DNA of 64,000 nucleotides from assembly GCA_963786625.1 (NCBI GenBank), contig CAWAZS010000015.1, positions 1 through 64,000 of the forward strand. The letters run 5' to 3'. The translations under genes and the position numbers were made by a program. Position 1 is the stretch's first letter, and every line of letters begins with the position of its first letter. The stretch comes from CAIWHR01 sp963786625. Its GTDB lineage: Bacteria; Pseudomonadota; Gammaproteobacteria; Burkholderiales; Casimicrobiaceae. Positions 10,052 through 18,407 of this stretch are shown in pieces. The notes under the pieces were generated by a model that made no database searches, had not been told where the DNA came from, and saw nothing but the letters and a program-made list of their open reading frames with translations.

Positions 10052-12386
10052 TCAGGCGCGCTCCACCGTGATCGGGCCCGACAGGCCTTCGAGACCGCAG
10101 GTCGACGGGTGCGCCGCCGCGATGCGAACCACGCCGGCGGGCACGCCGGGGTCGGCGACGGCCGTCAGCACGGCCTCCCCGCGGCCCTGCCGGACCTTGA
10201 CCTGCGCGCCTTCCGCCACGCCGAGCTGCGCCAGCATCAGCGCGTTCATTCGCGCGCGCGGCGGCTTCGCGTCGGCAGTCTGCTGCAGCGACGGCGCCCG
10301 CCGCACCAGCGGATCGGCGAAATGGATCGGCACGTCGGCGACGCGCTCGGTTCCGGCCGGGGCGCTCGCCGGCATCGCCAGGGCGACCGTGGTCCCGTTG
10401 GCGAGCTTCGCCGGAATCTCCGTCGCGGACGGCAGCGATGCGCGCACGTCCTCGATCGAATCGAACTCGAAGCCCGGCACGCCCAGCATCGATCCCAGCA
10501 CGCGCAGCACCTTCCACGCCGGACGCGTCTCGCCCAGCGGCTTCACGACGCCATTGAAGCGCTGCGCGCGGCCCTCGCAGTTGACGAACGTGCCGGCGGT
10601 CTCGGTGAACGGGCTGATCGGCAGCAGCGCATCCGCGTACTGCGCGCCGTGACGGAACGGTGACATCACGACGACGAAATCGGCCTTCTCGAGCGCAGCG
10701 CGGGCGGCAACCGGGTTCGCGCAATCGAACTCGGGCTCGGCGCCCAGCACGACGTAGGCCCGCCGCGGGTCGGCGAACATGGTCCGCGCATTCAATCCCC
10801 CGCCGGCCGCGTCCGGCAGCGCGCCGGCGAGGTAGCCCCCGACGCTGTTCGCGGCTTCGGTGAGGCAGCCCAGCGTCGCCCCGACGATGTCGGCGAGCGC
10901 CTGCGCGAGCGCGAGGAGCTGCGAGGCTTCGGGGTGCTGCTCGGCGCCGTTGCCCAGCAGCACCGCCTTCCGCTCCCCGCCGACGAGGCTCGCGGCGATC
11001 ACCTGCGCCGCGGCCGTGGGCTCGATCCCCCGCAGCGCGCCGGCACCGGCCTGCCGGCGCCGATGGCAGCGGCAACGACGATCTCGGCGAGCGCACGCGG
11101 CAGCAGCGACGGCGCAGCGACGAACGAATGCGCGACCGGAACGCGCGAGTCGTCGGCGACCGACTGCAGCACCGACACCTGCGCGCCCTTCTTCGCCGCC
11201 TGCCGCAGGCGCTGCGCGACGAGCGGATGGTCCTTGCGGAGGAAACTGCCGACGACCAGCACGCGCCCGAGCGAGTCGAGCGCGGCGATCGGCATGCCCG
11301 AGCCACGGGATTCCCGACGCCGTGCCCGTCGCCGCGGAAGTCCGTCTGGCGCAGCCGGAAGTCGACGTTGCCGGAGCCCAGCGCGCGCGTGAGGCGCGCG
11401 GCCAGCGCCATTTCCTCCAGCGTGGCGTGCGGCGACACCAGCGTGCCCAGCGCGGCACCGCCGTGCCCGTCGGTGACGTCCTTGAGGCCCCGCGCGACGA
11501 ATTCCAGCGCCGTCTTCCAGTCGACGGTCTTCCACTCGCCGCGTTCCTTGATCTGCGGCGCGGTGAGCCGCTCGTCGCTCGCGAGCGCCTCGTACGAGAA
11601 CCGGTCCTTGTCCGAGATCCAGCACTCGTTCACCTCGGGGTTGTCGAAGGGCACGACGCGCAGCACGCGCTCGCCCTTGACCTGCACGACCAGATTGCTG
11701 CCGAGCGAATCGTGCGGCGACACCGACCGGCGACGCGCGAGCTCCCAGGTTCGCGCCGCGTAGCGGAACGGCTTCGAGGTGAGCGCACCGACCGGGCAGA
11801 TGTCGATCATGTTGCCGGAGAGCTCGGATTCCACGCTGCGGCCGACGAACGACACGATCTCCGAGTGCTCGCCGCGGCCGATCATCCCGAGCTCCATCAT
11901 GCCGGCGATCTCCTGGCCGAAGCGGACGCAGCGCGTGCACTGGATGCAGCGCGCCATCTCCTCGGCGGCCACGAGCGGTCCGAGGCTCTTGTGGAAGACG
12001 ACGCGCTTCGGCTCGGTGTAGCGCGACGCCGAGGCGCCGTAGCCGACGGCGAGATCCTGCAGCTGGCATTCGCCGCCCTGGTCGCAGATCGGGCAGTCGA
12101 GCGGATGGTTGATGAGCAGGAACTCCATCACGCCCGCTTGCGCCTTCTTCGCCTGCTCGGAGGCCGTCCAGACCTTCATGCCCTCGGCCGCGGGCGTCGC
12201 GCATGCGGGCAGCGGCTTCGGCGCCTTCTCCACCTGCACGAGGCACATCCGGCAGTTGGCGGCGATCGACAGCTTCTTGTGGTAGCAGAAGTGCGGCACG
12301 TAGATGCCGAGCGCGTTCGCGGCGTCCATCACCGTGCTGCCGGGCGCCACCTCCACCTTCCTGCCGTCGATTTCGAGGTTCAGCAT
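10052..12386 (-). CDS. nuoG: NADH-quinone oxidoreductase subunit G, two frameshifts
   Basis: Large peripheral subunit with the chain of iron-sulfur clusters from NuoEF. The N-terminus MLNLEIDGRKVEVAPGSTVM begins a 2Fe-2S domain (HFCYHKKLSIAANCRMC), followed by CPICDQGGECQLQD and CIQCTRCVRFGQE, then a molybdopterin-oxidoreductase-like domain to the C-terminus. The frame changes near 11305 and again near 11055, after which it runs cleanly to GLEGLSGPITVERA. Rejoined length is about 778 residues, typical for betaproteobacteria. It starts about 10 bases after nuoF. Confidence 0.9.
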
Positions 12387-12396
12387 GGCGCGGATT

Positions 12397-13701
12397 TCAG
12401 ACGTAGGCCGGCACGAGGCACCGCTTGTGGTCGATGTGGTGCTGGAACTCGTCGCGGAAGGTCGTGACGAAGCTCTTCACCGGCAGCGCCGCGGCGTCGC
12501 CCAGCGCGCAGATCGTGCGTCCGGCGATGTTGTCGGCAACCGACAGCAGCAGGTCGAGATCCTCGTTCCTGCCCCGACCGTGCTCGATCCGGTCGACGAC
12601 GCGCCAGAGCCAGCCCGTGCCTTCGCGGCAGGGCGTGCACTGGCCGCAGGACTCCTCGAAATAGAAGTACGACAGGCGCAGCAGCGACTTCACCATGCAT
12701 CGCGTGTCGTCCATCACGATCACCGCGCCCGAACCGAGCATCGAGCCCGCCTTGGCGATCGAGTCGTAGTCCATGTCGGTGGCCAGCATCACGTCGCCGG
12801 AAAGCACCGGCATCGACGAGCCGCCCGGGATGCAGGCCTTGAGCCGGCGGCCGCCGCGCACGCCGCCCGCCATCTCGAGCAGCTTCGCGAACGGCGTCCC
12901 CAGCCGCACTTCGTAGTTGCCCGGGCGCTCGACATCGCCGGACACCGAGAAGATCTTCGTGCCGCCGTTGTTCGGCCGGCCCAGATTCAGGAACGCCTCG
13001 CCGCCGTTGCGGATGATCCAGGGTACCGCCGCGAACGTCTCGGTGTTGTTGATCGTCGTGGGACGTCCGTAGAGCCCGTAGCTCGCCGGGAACGGCGGCT
13101 TGTACCGGGGCTGGCCCTTCTTGCCCTCGAGCGACTCGAGCAGCGCCGTCTCCTCGCCGCAGATGTAGGCGCCATAGCCATGGTGGTTGCGGAGGCTGAA
13201 GCTGAAGTCCGAGCCCAGGACGTTGTCCCCGAGGAAACCGGCCTCGAACGCCTCCGCCACCGCCTCCTCGCAACGCTCGTACGTCTCCCAGATCTCGCCA
13301 TGCACGTAGTTGTAGCCGCGCGAGCAGCCCATCGCGTAGGCGGCGATCGTCATGCCTTCGATCAGCGCGTGCGGGTTGTAGCGCAGGATGTCGCGGTCCT
13401 TGAACGTGCCGGGCTCGCCTTCGTCGGAGTTGCATACCAGGTACTTCTCGCCCTGGTACTGCTGCGGCATGAAGCTCCACTTGAGGCCTGTGGGAAAACC
13501 CGCGCCCCCGCGCCCGCGCAGCGCCGACTTCTTGACCTCGGCGATGACGGAGGCCGGCGGAATCCGCTCCGCGAGGATCTTCTTCAGCGCCTCGTAGCCG
13601 CCGCGCGCGACGTAGTCCGCCAGGCGCCAGTTGGTGCCGGTGAGGCCCGCCATGATGATCGCGTCCGGGCCGTAATCGAGCACACGCGGCGCGCCATTCA
13701 T
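12397..13701 (-). CDS. nuoF: NADH-quinone oxidoreductase subunit F
   Basis: NADH-binding flavoprotein of complex I. The intact 434-residue protein has the FMN/NADH site glycine-rich segment KSALRGRGGAGFPTGLKWSF near residue 55, CNSDEGEPGTFKDRD, and the N3 cluster ligands ESCGQCTPCREGTGW near residue 350 with a further cysteine in RTICALGDAAA. The start MNGAPRVLDYG overlaps the nuoE stop by four bases (ATGA), indicating coupled translation with its partner. Confidence 0.96.
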   Translation of the reverse strand: MNGAPRVLDYGPDAIIMAGLTGTNWRLADYVARGGYEALKKILAERIPPASVIAEVKKSALRGRGGAGFPTGLKWSFMPQQYQGEKYLVCNSDEGEPGTFKDRDILRYNPHALIEGMTIAAYAMGCSRGYNYVHGEIWETYERCEEAVAEAFEAGFLGDNVLGSDFSFSLRNHHGYGAYICGEETALLESLEGKKGQPRYKPPFPASYGLYGRPTTINNTETFAAVPWIIRNGGEAFLNLGRPNNGGTKIFSVSGDVERPGNYEVRLGTPFAKLLEMAGGVRGGRRLKACIPGGSSMPVLSGDVMLATDMDYDSIAKAGSMLGSGAVIVMDDTRCMVKSLLRLSYFYFEESCGQCTPCREGTGWLWRVVDRIEHGRGRNEDLDLLLSVADNIAGRTICALGDAAALPVKSFVTTFRDEFQHHIDHKRCLVPAYV

Positions 13702-14198
13702 GGCCGACCACTCCCCGCGCCCGCGGCGCGAAGCTCGTCGATCAAGGCGTCGAGCTTGTCCGGGTGCATCCAGCTGCACATCCGCTTGTTGTTGACGATG
13801 AGCACCGGCGCGTCGCCGCAGGCGCCCATGCATTCGCCCTCCTGCAGGGTGACGAGGCCGTCCGGCGTGGTCTCGCCGAATCCGATGCCGAGCTTCGCCT
13901 TCAGGTACTCGGCGGACTTCACCGCGTCGCGGAGCGCGCACGGGAGGTTCGTGCAGATCGTGATCTTGTACCTGCCGACCGGCTGCCGGTTGTACATCGC
14001 ATAGAACGTCGCGACCTCGTAGACGGCCACCGGCGGCATGCCGAGGTAGCCCGCGACGAAATCCATCGTCTCGGGCGCGAGCCAGCCCTTCTCGTCCTGC
14101 GCGATCGCGAGCGCCGACATCACCGCCGACTGCTTCTGATCGGGGGGATACTTGCCGACCTCGCGGTCGATCTTCTTCAGGGCGCCGGGGCTCAGCAT
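13698..14198 (-). CDS. nuoE: NADH-quinone oxidoreductase subunit E
   Basis: Thioredoxin-like 2Fe-2S subunit that partners NuoF. The 166-residue protein starts MLSPGALKKIDREVGKYPPD and carries the four cysteine ligands in CTNLPC and CMGACGDAP. It overlaps nuoF by ATGA. Its ATG overlaps the end of a 27-codon frame running from the upstream cupin gene. The frame is intact. The unusual feature is its upstream neighbour: nuoD is normally directly ahead of nuoE. Confidence 0.95.
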   Translation of the reverse strand: MLSPGALKKIDREVGKYPPDQKQSAVMSALAIAQDEKGWLAPETMDFVAGYLGMPPVAVYEVATFYAMYNRQPVGRYKITICTNLPCALRDAVKSAEYLKAKLGIGFGETTPDGLVTLQEGECMGACGDAPVLIVNNKRMCSWMHPDKLDALIDELRAAGAGSGRP

Positions 14199-14275
14199 GA
14201 AAGTTCGGGGGCCGAACCCGCAGGCGAACGTCGCACGCCGCCCGTCCCGGCAAAGTCCTGCATCGCTCCGCTCAT
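14192..14275 (-). other. 27-codon bridging open frame between cupin gene and nuoE
   Basis: An open frame beginning MSGAMQDFAGTGGVRRSP runs across the gap. Its ATG overlaps the cupin stop as ATGA, and its TGA lies inside the nuoE start (ATGCTGA). A palindrome, GTTCGG-GGG-CCGAAC, lies at 14203-14217. No known family. Like the other gap fillers in this unit it keeps the junction open to a travelling ribosome; it could also be chance. Confidence 0.4.
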
Positions 14276-14749
14276 GTCTCGCCGGTCCAGTAATCGAGGT
14301 GGTCGCCCACGCGCGTCATGTGCCTCAGGCCGCCGCCAAAGGCACCCACCTTCCCCGAGTCGGGGTATTCGCAGACCTCCGCCGGCTGCATCGTGCTGAT
14401 GGACAGATACGCGAGCTCCCCATCCGAGTCGTTGACGATCTGGTGCGCCGTTTCCGGTCCGCCCGTCGGACAGCAGATCACGTCGCCCGCGCGGATGGCC
14501 CGCGTCTCGTTGCCGTACCGCAGCGTGCCCGTGCCCCTGACGATGAAGAACATCTCCTCCTCGCCACGGTGGCTGTGGAAGGGGCACGACCGCTTGCCCG
14601 GCGGGACGACATCGTACGAATAGCCGAGGTCCTTGGCGCCGAGCGAGCGGGCCGATGCGCACCGAATCGCACGCGAACCCGTCGCCCTTCGCGAAATGCT
14701 CGAGCTTCAGGTCGTCGATGTTGACGACCCTGGAATCGATCACTGTCAT
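14272..14749 (-). CDS. Single-domain cupin protein inside the nuo unit, one frameshift
   Basis: A small cupin of about 159 residues, beginning MTVIDSRVVNIDDLKLEHFA. The cupin metal-binding motif is visible after correcting the frame near 14650: CPFHSHRGEEEMFFIVRGTG, with the second motif region at CPTGGPETAHQIVNDS. Cupins of this shape bind a metal ion and may be isomerases, dioxygenases or sensors, so no reaction is assigned. It lies between nuoD and nuoE, on the same strand and linked by ATGA junctions at both ends, so it should be co-expressed with complex I. I know of no cupin as a normal nuo gene. Confidence 0.75.
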
Positions 14750-14935
14750 GGTGTGCCCCCACACCCCCCGAGGGGGCGCAATTCGCGCTCGGGGCGGCCC
14801 TTCGCGCTCATGGTGTGCCCCCACACCGCCCGAGGGGGCGCAATTCGCGCTCGGGGCGGCCCTTCGCGCTCATGGTGTGCCCCCACACCCCCCGAGGGGG
14901 CGCAATTCGCGCTCGGGGCGGCCCTTCGCGCTCAT
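14746..14935 (-). repeat. Three tandem 62-bp repeats, each a 21-codon ATGA-linked open frame
   Basis: Three copies with an exact 62-bp period; minus-strand starts are at 14935, 14873 and 14811. Copies 1 and 3 are identical and the middle one differs by a single base (G to R codon). Each copy encodes 21 residues (MSAKGRPERELRPLGG and then CGGTP) and its TGA overlaps the next ATG as ATGA. The first ATG overlaps the nuoD stop, and the third TGA overlaps the cupin start. Because the unit is 62, not 63, bases, each frame ends exactly on the next start. A GGGGG run lies six bases before each downstream ATG and could act as a ribosome-binding site. The core palindrome is CCCCCTCGGGGGG. Confidence 0.9.
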
Positions 14936-16185
14936 CGGTCGATCTCCCCGAATACGATGTCCAGCGTCCCGATGATCGCGACGGCGTCCGCGATCATGTG
15001 CCCGCGCGACATCTCGTCCAGCGCCGACAGGTGGACGAACCCCGGCGCGCGAAGCTTGACCCGGTACGGCTTGTTCGCGCCGTCGGAGACGATGTAGACG
15101 CCGAATTCGCCTTTCGGGTGCTCGACGACGGCGTACGCCTCGCCGGGCGGCACGTGCATGCCCTCGGTGAAGAGCTTGAAGTGATGGATCAGGTCTTCCA
15201 TCTTGAGCTTCATCCCTTCGCGCGGCGGGGGCGCCACCTTGTGGTTGTCGACGATCACCGGTCCCGGGTTCGCCCGCAGCCAGTCCACGCACTGCCGGAT
15301 GATGCGATTCGACTGCCGCATCTCCTCGACGCGGACGAGGTAGCGGTCGTAGCAGTCGCCATGGGTGCCGACGGGAATGGCGAACTCCAGCCGATCGTAG
15401 ACCTCGTAGGGCTGTTTCCGGCGCAGGTCCCAGGGCACGCCGGAACCGCGCAGCATCGGCCCGGTGAACCCCAGCGCCAGCGCGCGCTCCGGCGCAACGA
15501 CGCCGATGCCCACCGTCCGCTGCTTCCAGATCCGGTTCTCGGTGAGCAGCGTCTCGTAATCGTCGACGCAACCGGGAAACCGTTGCGTGAAATCGTCGAT
15601 GAAATCGAGCAGCGTGCCCTGCCGGTTCAGGTTCATCCCGGCCATCGCCCGGGCGCTGCGCGTGTGCTGCGCCGCGTACTGCGGCATCCGGTCGGGAAGG
15701 TCGCGATAGACGCCGCCCGGCCGGTAGTACGCCGCGTGCATGCGCGCGCCGGACACGGCCTCGTAGACGTCGAACAGGTCCTCGCGCTCGCGGAACGCGT
15801 AGAGGAACGTCGTCATGCCGCCGACGTCCAGCGAATGCGAGCCGATCCACAGCAGGTGATTCAGGATGCGCGTGATCTCGTCGAACATGACGCGGATGTA
15901 CTGCGCGCGCAGCGGGACCTCGATCCCGAGCAGCCGCTCGATGGCGAGACAGTACGCGTGCTCGTTGCACATCATGGACACGTAGTCCAGCCGGTCCATG
16001 TAGGGCAGCGCCTGCAGATACGTCTTGTGCTCGGCGAGCTTCTCCGTCGCGCGGTGCAGGAGGCCGATATGCGGATCAGCGCGCTCGATCACCTCGCCGT
16101 CGAGCTCGAGCACCAGCCGCAGCACGCCGTGCGCGGCCGGATGCTGCGGGCCAAAATTCATCGTGTAGTTGCGGATCTCGGCCAT
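14932..16185 (-). CDS. nuoD: NADH-quinone oxidoreductase subunit D
   Basis: 49-kDa-type subunit that shapes the quinone pocket with NuoB. The intact 417-residue protein begins MAEIRNYTMNFGPQHPAAHG, the family hallmark, and ends GTLDIVFGEIDR. The RGSGVPWDLRR and DCYDRYLVRVEEMRQS motifs are present. Its first 12 codons are duplicated 108 bases upstream in a small element, and its stop overlaps the first tandem mini-frame as ATGA. I chose this start because the upstream copy runs into a TAG immediately before this ATG. Confidence 0.96.
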   Translation of the reverse strand: MAEIRNYTMNFGPQHPAAHGVLRLVLELDGEVIERADPHIGLLHRATEKLAEHKTYLQALPYMDRLDYVSMMCNEHAYCLAIERLLGIEVPLRAQYIRVMFDEITRILNHLLWIGSHSLDVGGMTTFLYAFREREDLFDVYEAVSGARMHAAYYRPGGVYRDLPDRMPQYAAQHTRSARAMAGMNLNRQGTLLDFIDDFTQRFPGCVDDYETLLTENRIWKQRTVGIGVVAPERALALGFTGPMLRGSGVPWDLRRKQPYEVYDRLEFAIPVGTHGDCYDRYLVRVEEMRQSNRIIRQCVDWLRANPGPVIVDNHKVAPPPREGMKLKMEDLIHHFKLFTEGMHVPPGEAYAVVEHPKGEFGVYIVSDGANKPYRVKLRAPGFVHLSALDEMSRGHMIADAVAIIGTLDIVFGEIDR

Positions 16186-16293
16186 CTATCGGGAGCGCAG
16201 ATGAATTTCGGTGCAGGCTGACTTGCGCGAGCAAGTCAAGGCCGAAGGCCGGCCGGAGCCAAAATTCATCGTGTAGTTGCGGATCTCGGCCAT
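16150..16293 (-). repeat. 36-bp direct repeat of the nuoD start flanking a hairpin element
   Basis: The 36 bases encoding MAEIRNYTMNFG occur twice, at 16150-16185 (true nuoD start) and 16258-16293. Between them lie 72 bases with the hairpin GACTTGC-GCGA-GCAAGTC, a GGCCGAAGGCC motif, and an imperfect inverted copy of ATGAATTTTGG. The upstream copy opens a 35-codon frame, starting 6 bases after the nuoC stop, which reads through the element and ends in TAG directly abutting the nuoD ATG. This looks like insertion of a REP-like element with a long target duplication, or a local rearrangement; an assembly slip is possible. Confidence 0.85.
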
Positions 16294-16299
16294 TTCACG

Positions 16300-16899
16300 T
16301 CACGCGCCGGTCGCGTAGCTGTCCTCGCGGATGATCCGGGGCGTCACTTCGCGCGGCTCGATCGTCACCGGCTGATAGACGACGCGGCCCTGCTCGGGGT
16401 CGTAGCGCATCTCGACGTGCCCGGACAGCGGGAAATCCTTGCGGAACGGGTGCCCGACGAAACCGTAGTCGGTGAGGATGCGCCGCAGGTCCGGGTGGCC
16501 GGGAAACATGATCCCGAAGAGATCGAACGCCTCGCGCTCGTACCAGTTCGCCGAGGGCCAGATCTCGACTGCGCTGGGCACGACGGGAAACGCGTCGTCG
16601 GGCGCGAACGTGCGGATGCGCAGCCGCCAGTTGTTCGCGAGCGAGAGCAGATGGTAGACGACGGCGAACCGCGGTTCCTCGCGCGCGCCATCGCCGTAGG
16701 TCGAATAGTCGACGCCGCAGAGGTCGACGAGCATTTCGAAGCGCAGCTCCGGCCGGTCGCGCACGGTCCGCAGCACGTCGGCCAGCCGATCGGGCCGGAC
16801 GATCGCCGTCACTTCGCCGCGCGCGATGTCGACACTTTCCAGCGCATCGCCGAGCGCGTCGGCGAGCGCCGACGCCAGGGCATCGGGTTTCGTGGCCAT
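16300..16899 (-). CDS. nuoC: NADH-quinone oxidoreductase subunit C
   Basis: 30-kDa-type peripheral subunit of complex I. The intact 199-residue protein begins MATKPDALASALADAL and shows the signature EREAFDLFGIMFPGHPDLRR near residue 120, then GHPFRKDFPLSG. Its ATG overlaps the nuoB stop (TGATG). It is separate from nuoD here rather than fused as in enterobacteria. The first complete in-frame ATG after it belongs to the duplicated nuoD leader, not to nuoD itself. Confidence 0.95.
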   Translation of the reverse strand: MATKPDALASALADALGDALESVDIARGEVTAIVRPDRLADVLRTVRDRPELRFEMLVDLCGVDYSTYGDGAREEPRFAVVYHLLSLANNWRLRIRTFAPDDAFPVVPSAVEIWPSANWYEREAFDLFGIMFPGHPDLRRILTDYGFVGHPFRKDFPLSGHVEMRYDPEQGRVVYQPVTIEPREVTPRIIREDSYATGA

Positions 16900-17375
16900 C
16901 AGCGCGCGATCGTGTTGGTGCGCCAGATCTTGTTCTGCAGCTGCAGGATGCCGTAGAGCAGCGCCTCCGCGGTCGGAGGGCAGCCCGGGACATAGATGTC
17001 GACCGGCACGATCCGGTCGCAGCCGCGGACGACCGAGTACGAATAGTGGTAATAGCCGCCGCCGTTGGCGCAGGAGCCCATCGAGATCACCCAGCGCGGC
17101 TCCGCCATCTGGTCGTAGACCTTGCGCAGCGCCGGGGCCATCTTGTTGCAGAGCGTGCCCGCGACGATCATCACGTCGGATTGGCGCGGGCTCGGCCGGA
17201 AGACCACGCCGAAGCGGTCGAGGTCGTAGCGCGCCGCGCCCGCGTGCATCATCTCGACGGCGCAGCAGGCGAGGCCAAAGGACATCGGCCACATCGACCC
17301 GTTGCGGCACCAGTTGATGACGCTGTCGAGCGACGTGGTGACGAAGCCCTTTTCGAGTACGCCTTCAATCGCCAT
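16899..17375 (-). CDS. nuoB: NADH-quinone oxidoreductase subunit B
   Basis: PSST-type subunit that holds cluster N2, the direct electron donor to quinone. The intact 158-residue protein begins MAIEGVLEKGFVTTSLDSVI and shows the ligand pattern FGLACCAVEMM with later cysteines in SMGSCANGGG and YVPGCPPTAEALL. It is 21 bases downstream of nuoA and overlaps nuoC by one base. Length and motifs are typical. Confidence 0.97.
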   Translation of the reverse strand: MAIEGVLEKGFVTTSLDSVINWCRNGSMWPMSFGLACCAVEMMHAGAARYDLDRFGVVFRPSPRQSDVMIVAGTLCNKMAPALRKVYDQMAEPRWVISMGSCANGGGYYHYSYSVVRGCDRIVPVDIYVPGCPPTAEALLYGILQLQNKIWRTNTIAR

Positions 17376-17396
17376 GGTGCATGCCTTCCCGCGTCA

Positions 17397-17753
17397 TCAT
17401 TCCCAGTCGAGCGCACCCTTCTTCCACTCGTAGATGAAGCCGACGACCAGCACGGCGAGAAACACCATCATCGCCGCGAAACCGAAGAACCCGATGTCGG
17501 GAAGCACGACCGCCCACGGAAAGAGAAAGGCGATCTCGAGGTCGAACAGGATGAACAGGATCGCGACGAGGTAGTAGCGGACGTCGAACTTCATCCGCGC
17601 GTCTTCGAAGGCCTCGAACCCGCACTCGTAGGGTGAGAGCTTCTCGGCATCCGGACGGTTCGGCGAGAGGAGCGTCCCGACGGTCAGGAGCAGCGCCCCG
17701 ACGGCGAGGCCGACGAGGATGAAGAGCAGGATCGGGAAATACTGTTCCAGCAT
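17397..17753 (-). CDS. nuoA: NADH-quinone oxidoreductase subunit A
   Basis: Small membrane subunit of complex I with three helices. The 118-residue protein starts MLEQYFPILLFILVGLAVG and carries YECGFEAFEDARMKFDVRYY and the LFDLEIAFLFPWA helix typical of the family. It is first of the nuo genes, lying 85 bases after the tRNA-Leu. No separate promoter is evident in that gap, so it is probably transcribed from the tpiA promoter through secG and the tRNA. Confidence 0.96.
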   Translation of the reverse strand: MLEQYFPILLFILVGLAVGALLLTVGTLLSPNRPDAEKLSPYECGFEAFEDARMKFDVRYYLVAILFILFDLEIAFLFPWAVVLPDIGFFGFAAMMVFLAVLVVGFIYEWKKGALDWE

Positions 17754-17838
17754 GGTCGTCGTCGTGCAGGCGTAGGCCGCCCCGCGCCCGGATCCATCCT
17801 CGTTGCCCGCGGCCCCACGGACCGGGGTTCACTCAATC

Positions 17839-17923
17839 TGGTGCCGACGGGGAGACTCGAACTCCCACGGCTTACGCCACTGCCCCCTCAAGACAGCGTG
17901 TCTACCAATTTCACCACGTCGGC
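17839..17923 (-). tRNA. tRNA-Leu (anticodon GAG), CCA encoded
   Basis: On the minus strand the 85-base sequence begins GCCGACGTGGTGAAATTGGT and ends GTCGGCACCA. The acceptor stem GCCGACG/CGTCGGC is perfect, the T-loop reads GTTCGAGTC, and the anticodon loop CTTGAGG gives GAG (leucine). A long variable arm is present, as in type II tRNAs, and CCA is encoded. It sits between secG and nuoA, an arrangement I know from many betaproteobacteria, so it is likely cut from a longer transcript. Confidence 0.96.
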
Positions 17924-17948
17924 ATCCCGGCAACCAGAATCATGCTCG

Positions 17949-18386
17949 CTACTTCGGCACGTCACCCGACTTCGAGCCCGCGGGTGCGGGCGCGGCCGGG
18001 ACCTTCAGCGGATCCACGGCTGGCGGCGTCCCGGGAATCGCGGCGGGCCCCCCGCCGGGAAGCGCTCCCGGCGCCGTCGGCACATCGGAGGTCGCCGGCG
18101 CCGCCTTTTCCATGATGCCCTGCTGCATCACGCCCCCCGGCGCGCCGCGGGTCGCCGCGAACCACGTGAGACCCAGGCTCGACGCGAAGAACACCGCGGC
18201 GAGGATAGCCGTGGTGCGCGAAAGGAAATTGGCGGAACCGGCCGCGCCGAAGAGGCTGCCCGACGCGCCGCTGCCGAACGCTGCGCCCATGTCGGCGCCC
18301 TTCCCGTGCTGCAGCAGCACGAAGCCGCAGATCGCCACGGCGACGAGCAGGTGCAGGATCAACAACAGGGTTTCCAGCATGGTCAT
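17949..18386 (-). CDS. secG: Preprotein translocase subunit SecG
   Basis: Accessory membrane subunit of the SecYEG channel. The 145-residue protein starts MTMLETLLLILHLLVAVAI, has two helices and the family motif LLQHGKGADMGAAFGSGAS, then the second helix AILAAVFFASSLGLTWFA. The C-terminal 60 residues are a proline/alanine/glycine-rich tail, common in betaproteobacterial SecG. It starts 21 bases after tpiA. The frame is intact. Confidence 0.94.
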   Translation of the reverse strand: MTMLETLLLILHLLVAVAICGFVLLQHGKGADMGAAFGSGASGSLFGAAGSANFLSRTTAILAAVFFASSLGLTWFAATRGAPGGVMQQGIMEKAAPATSDVPTAPGALPGGGPAAIPGTPPAVDPLKVPAAPAPAGSKSGDVPK

Positions 18387-18407
18387 GCGTCACTCCAGCT
18401 TCGCGGG

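Noticed and set aside
14746..14935. Possible CRISPR or VNTR without coding sense
   Set aside because: There are no spacers between units and every unit has precise start/stop overlaps, so a coding linker explains it better.
17822..17838. Rho-independent terminator after tRNA-Leu
   Set aside because: No hairpin with a T run is present; transcription probably continues into nuoA.
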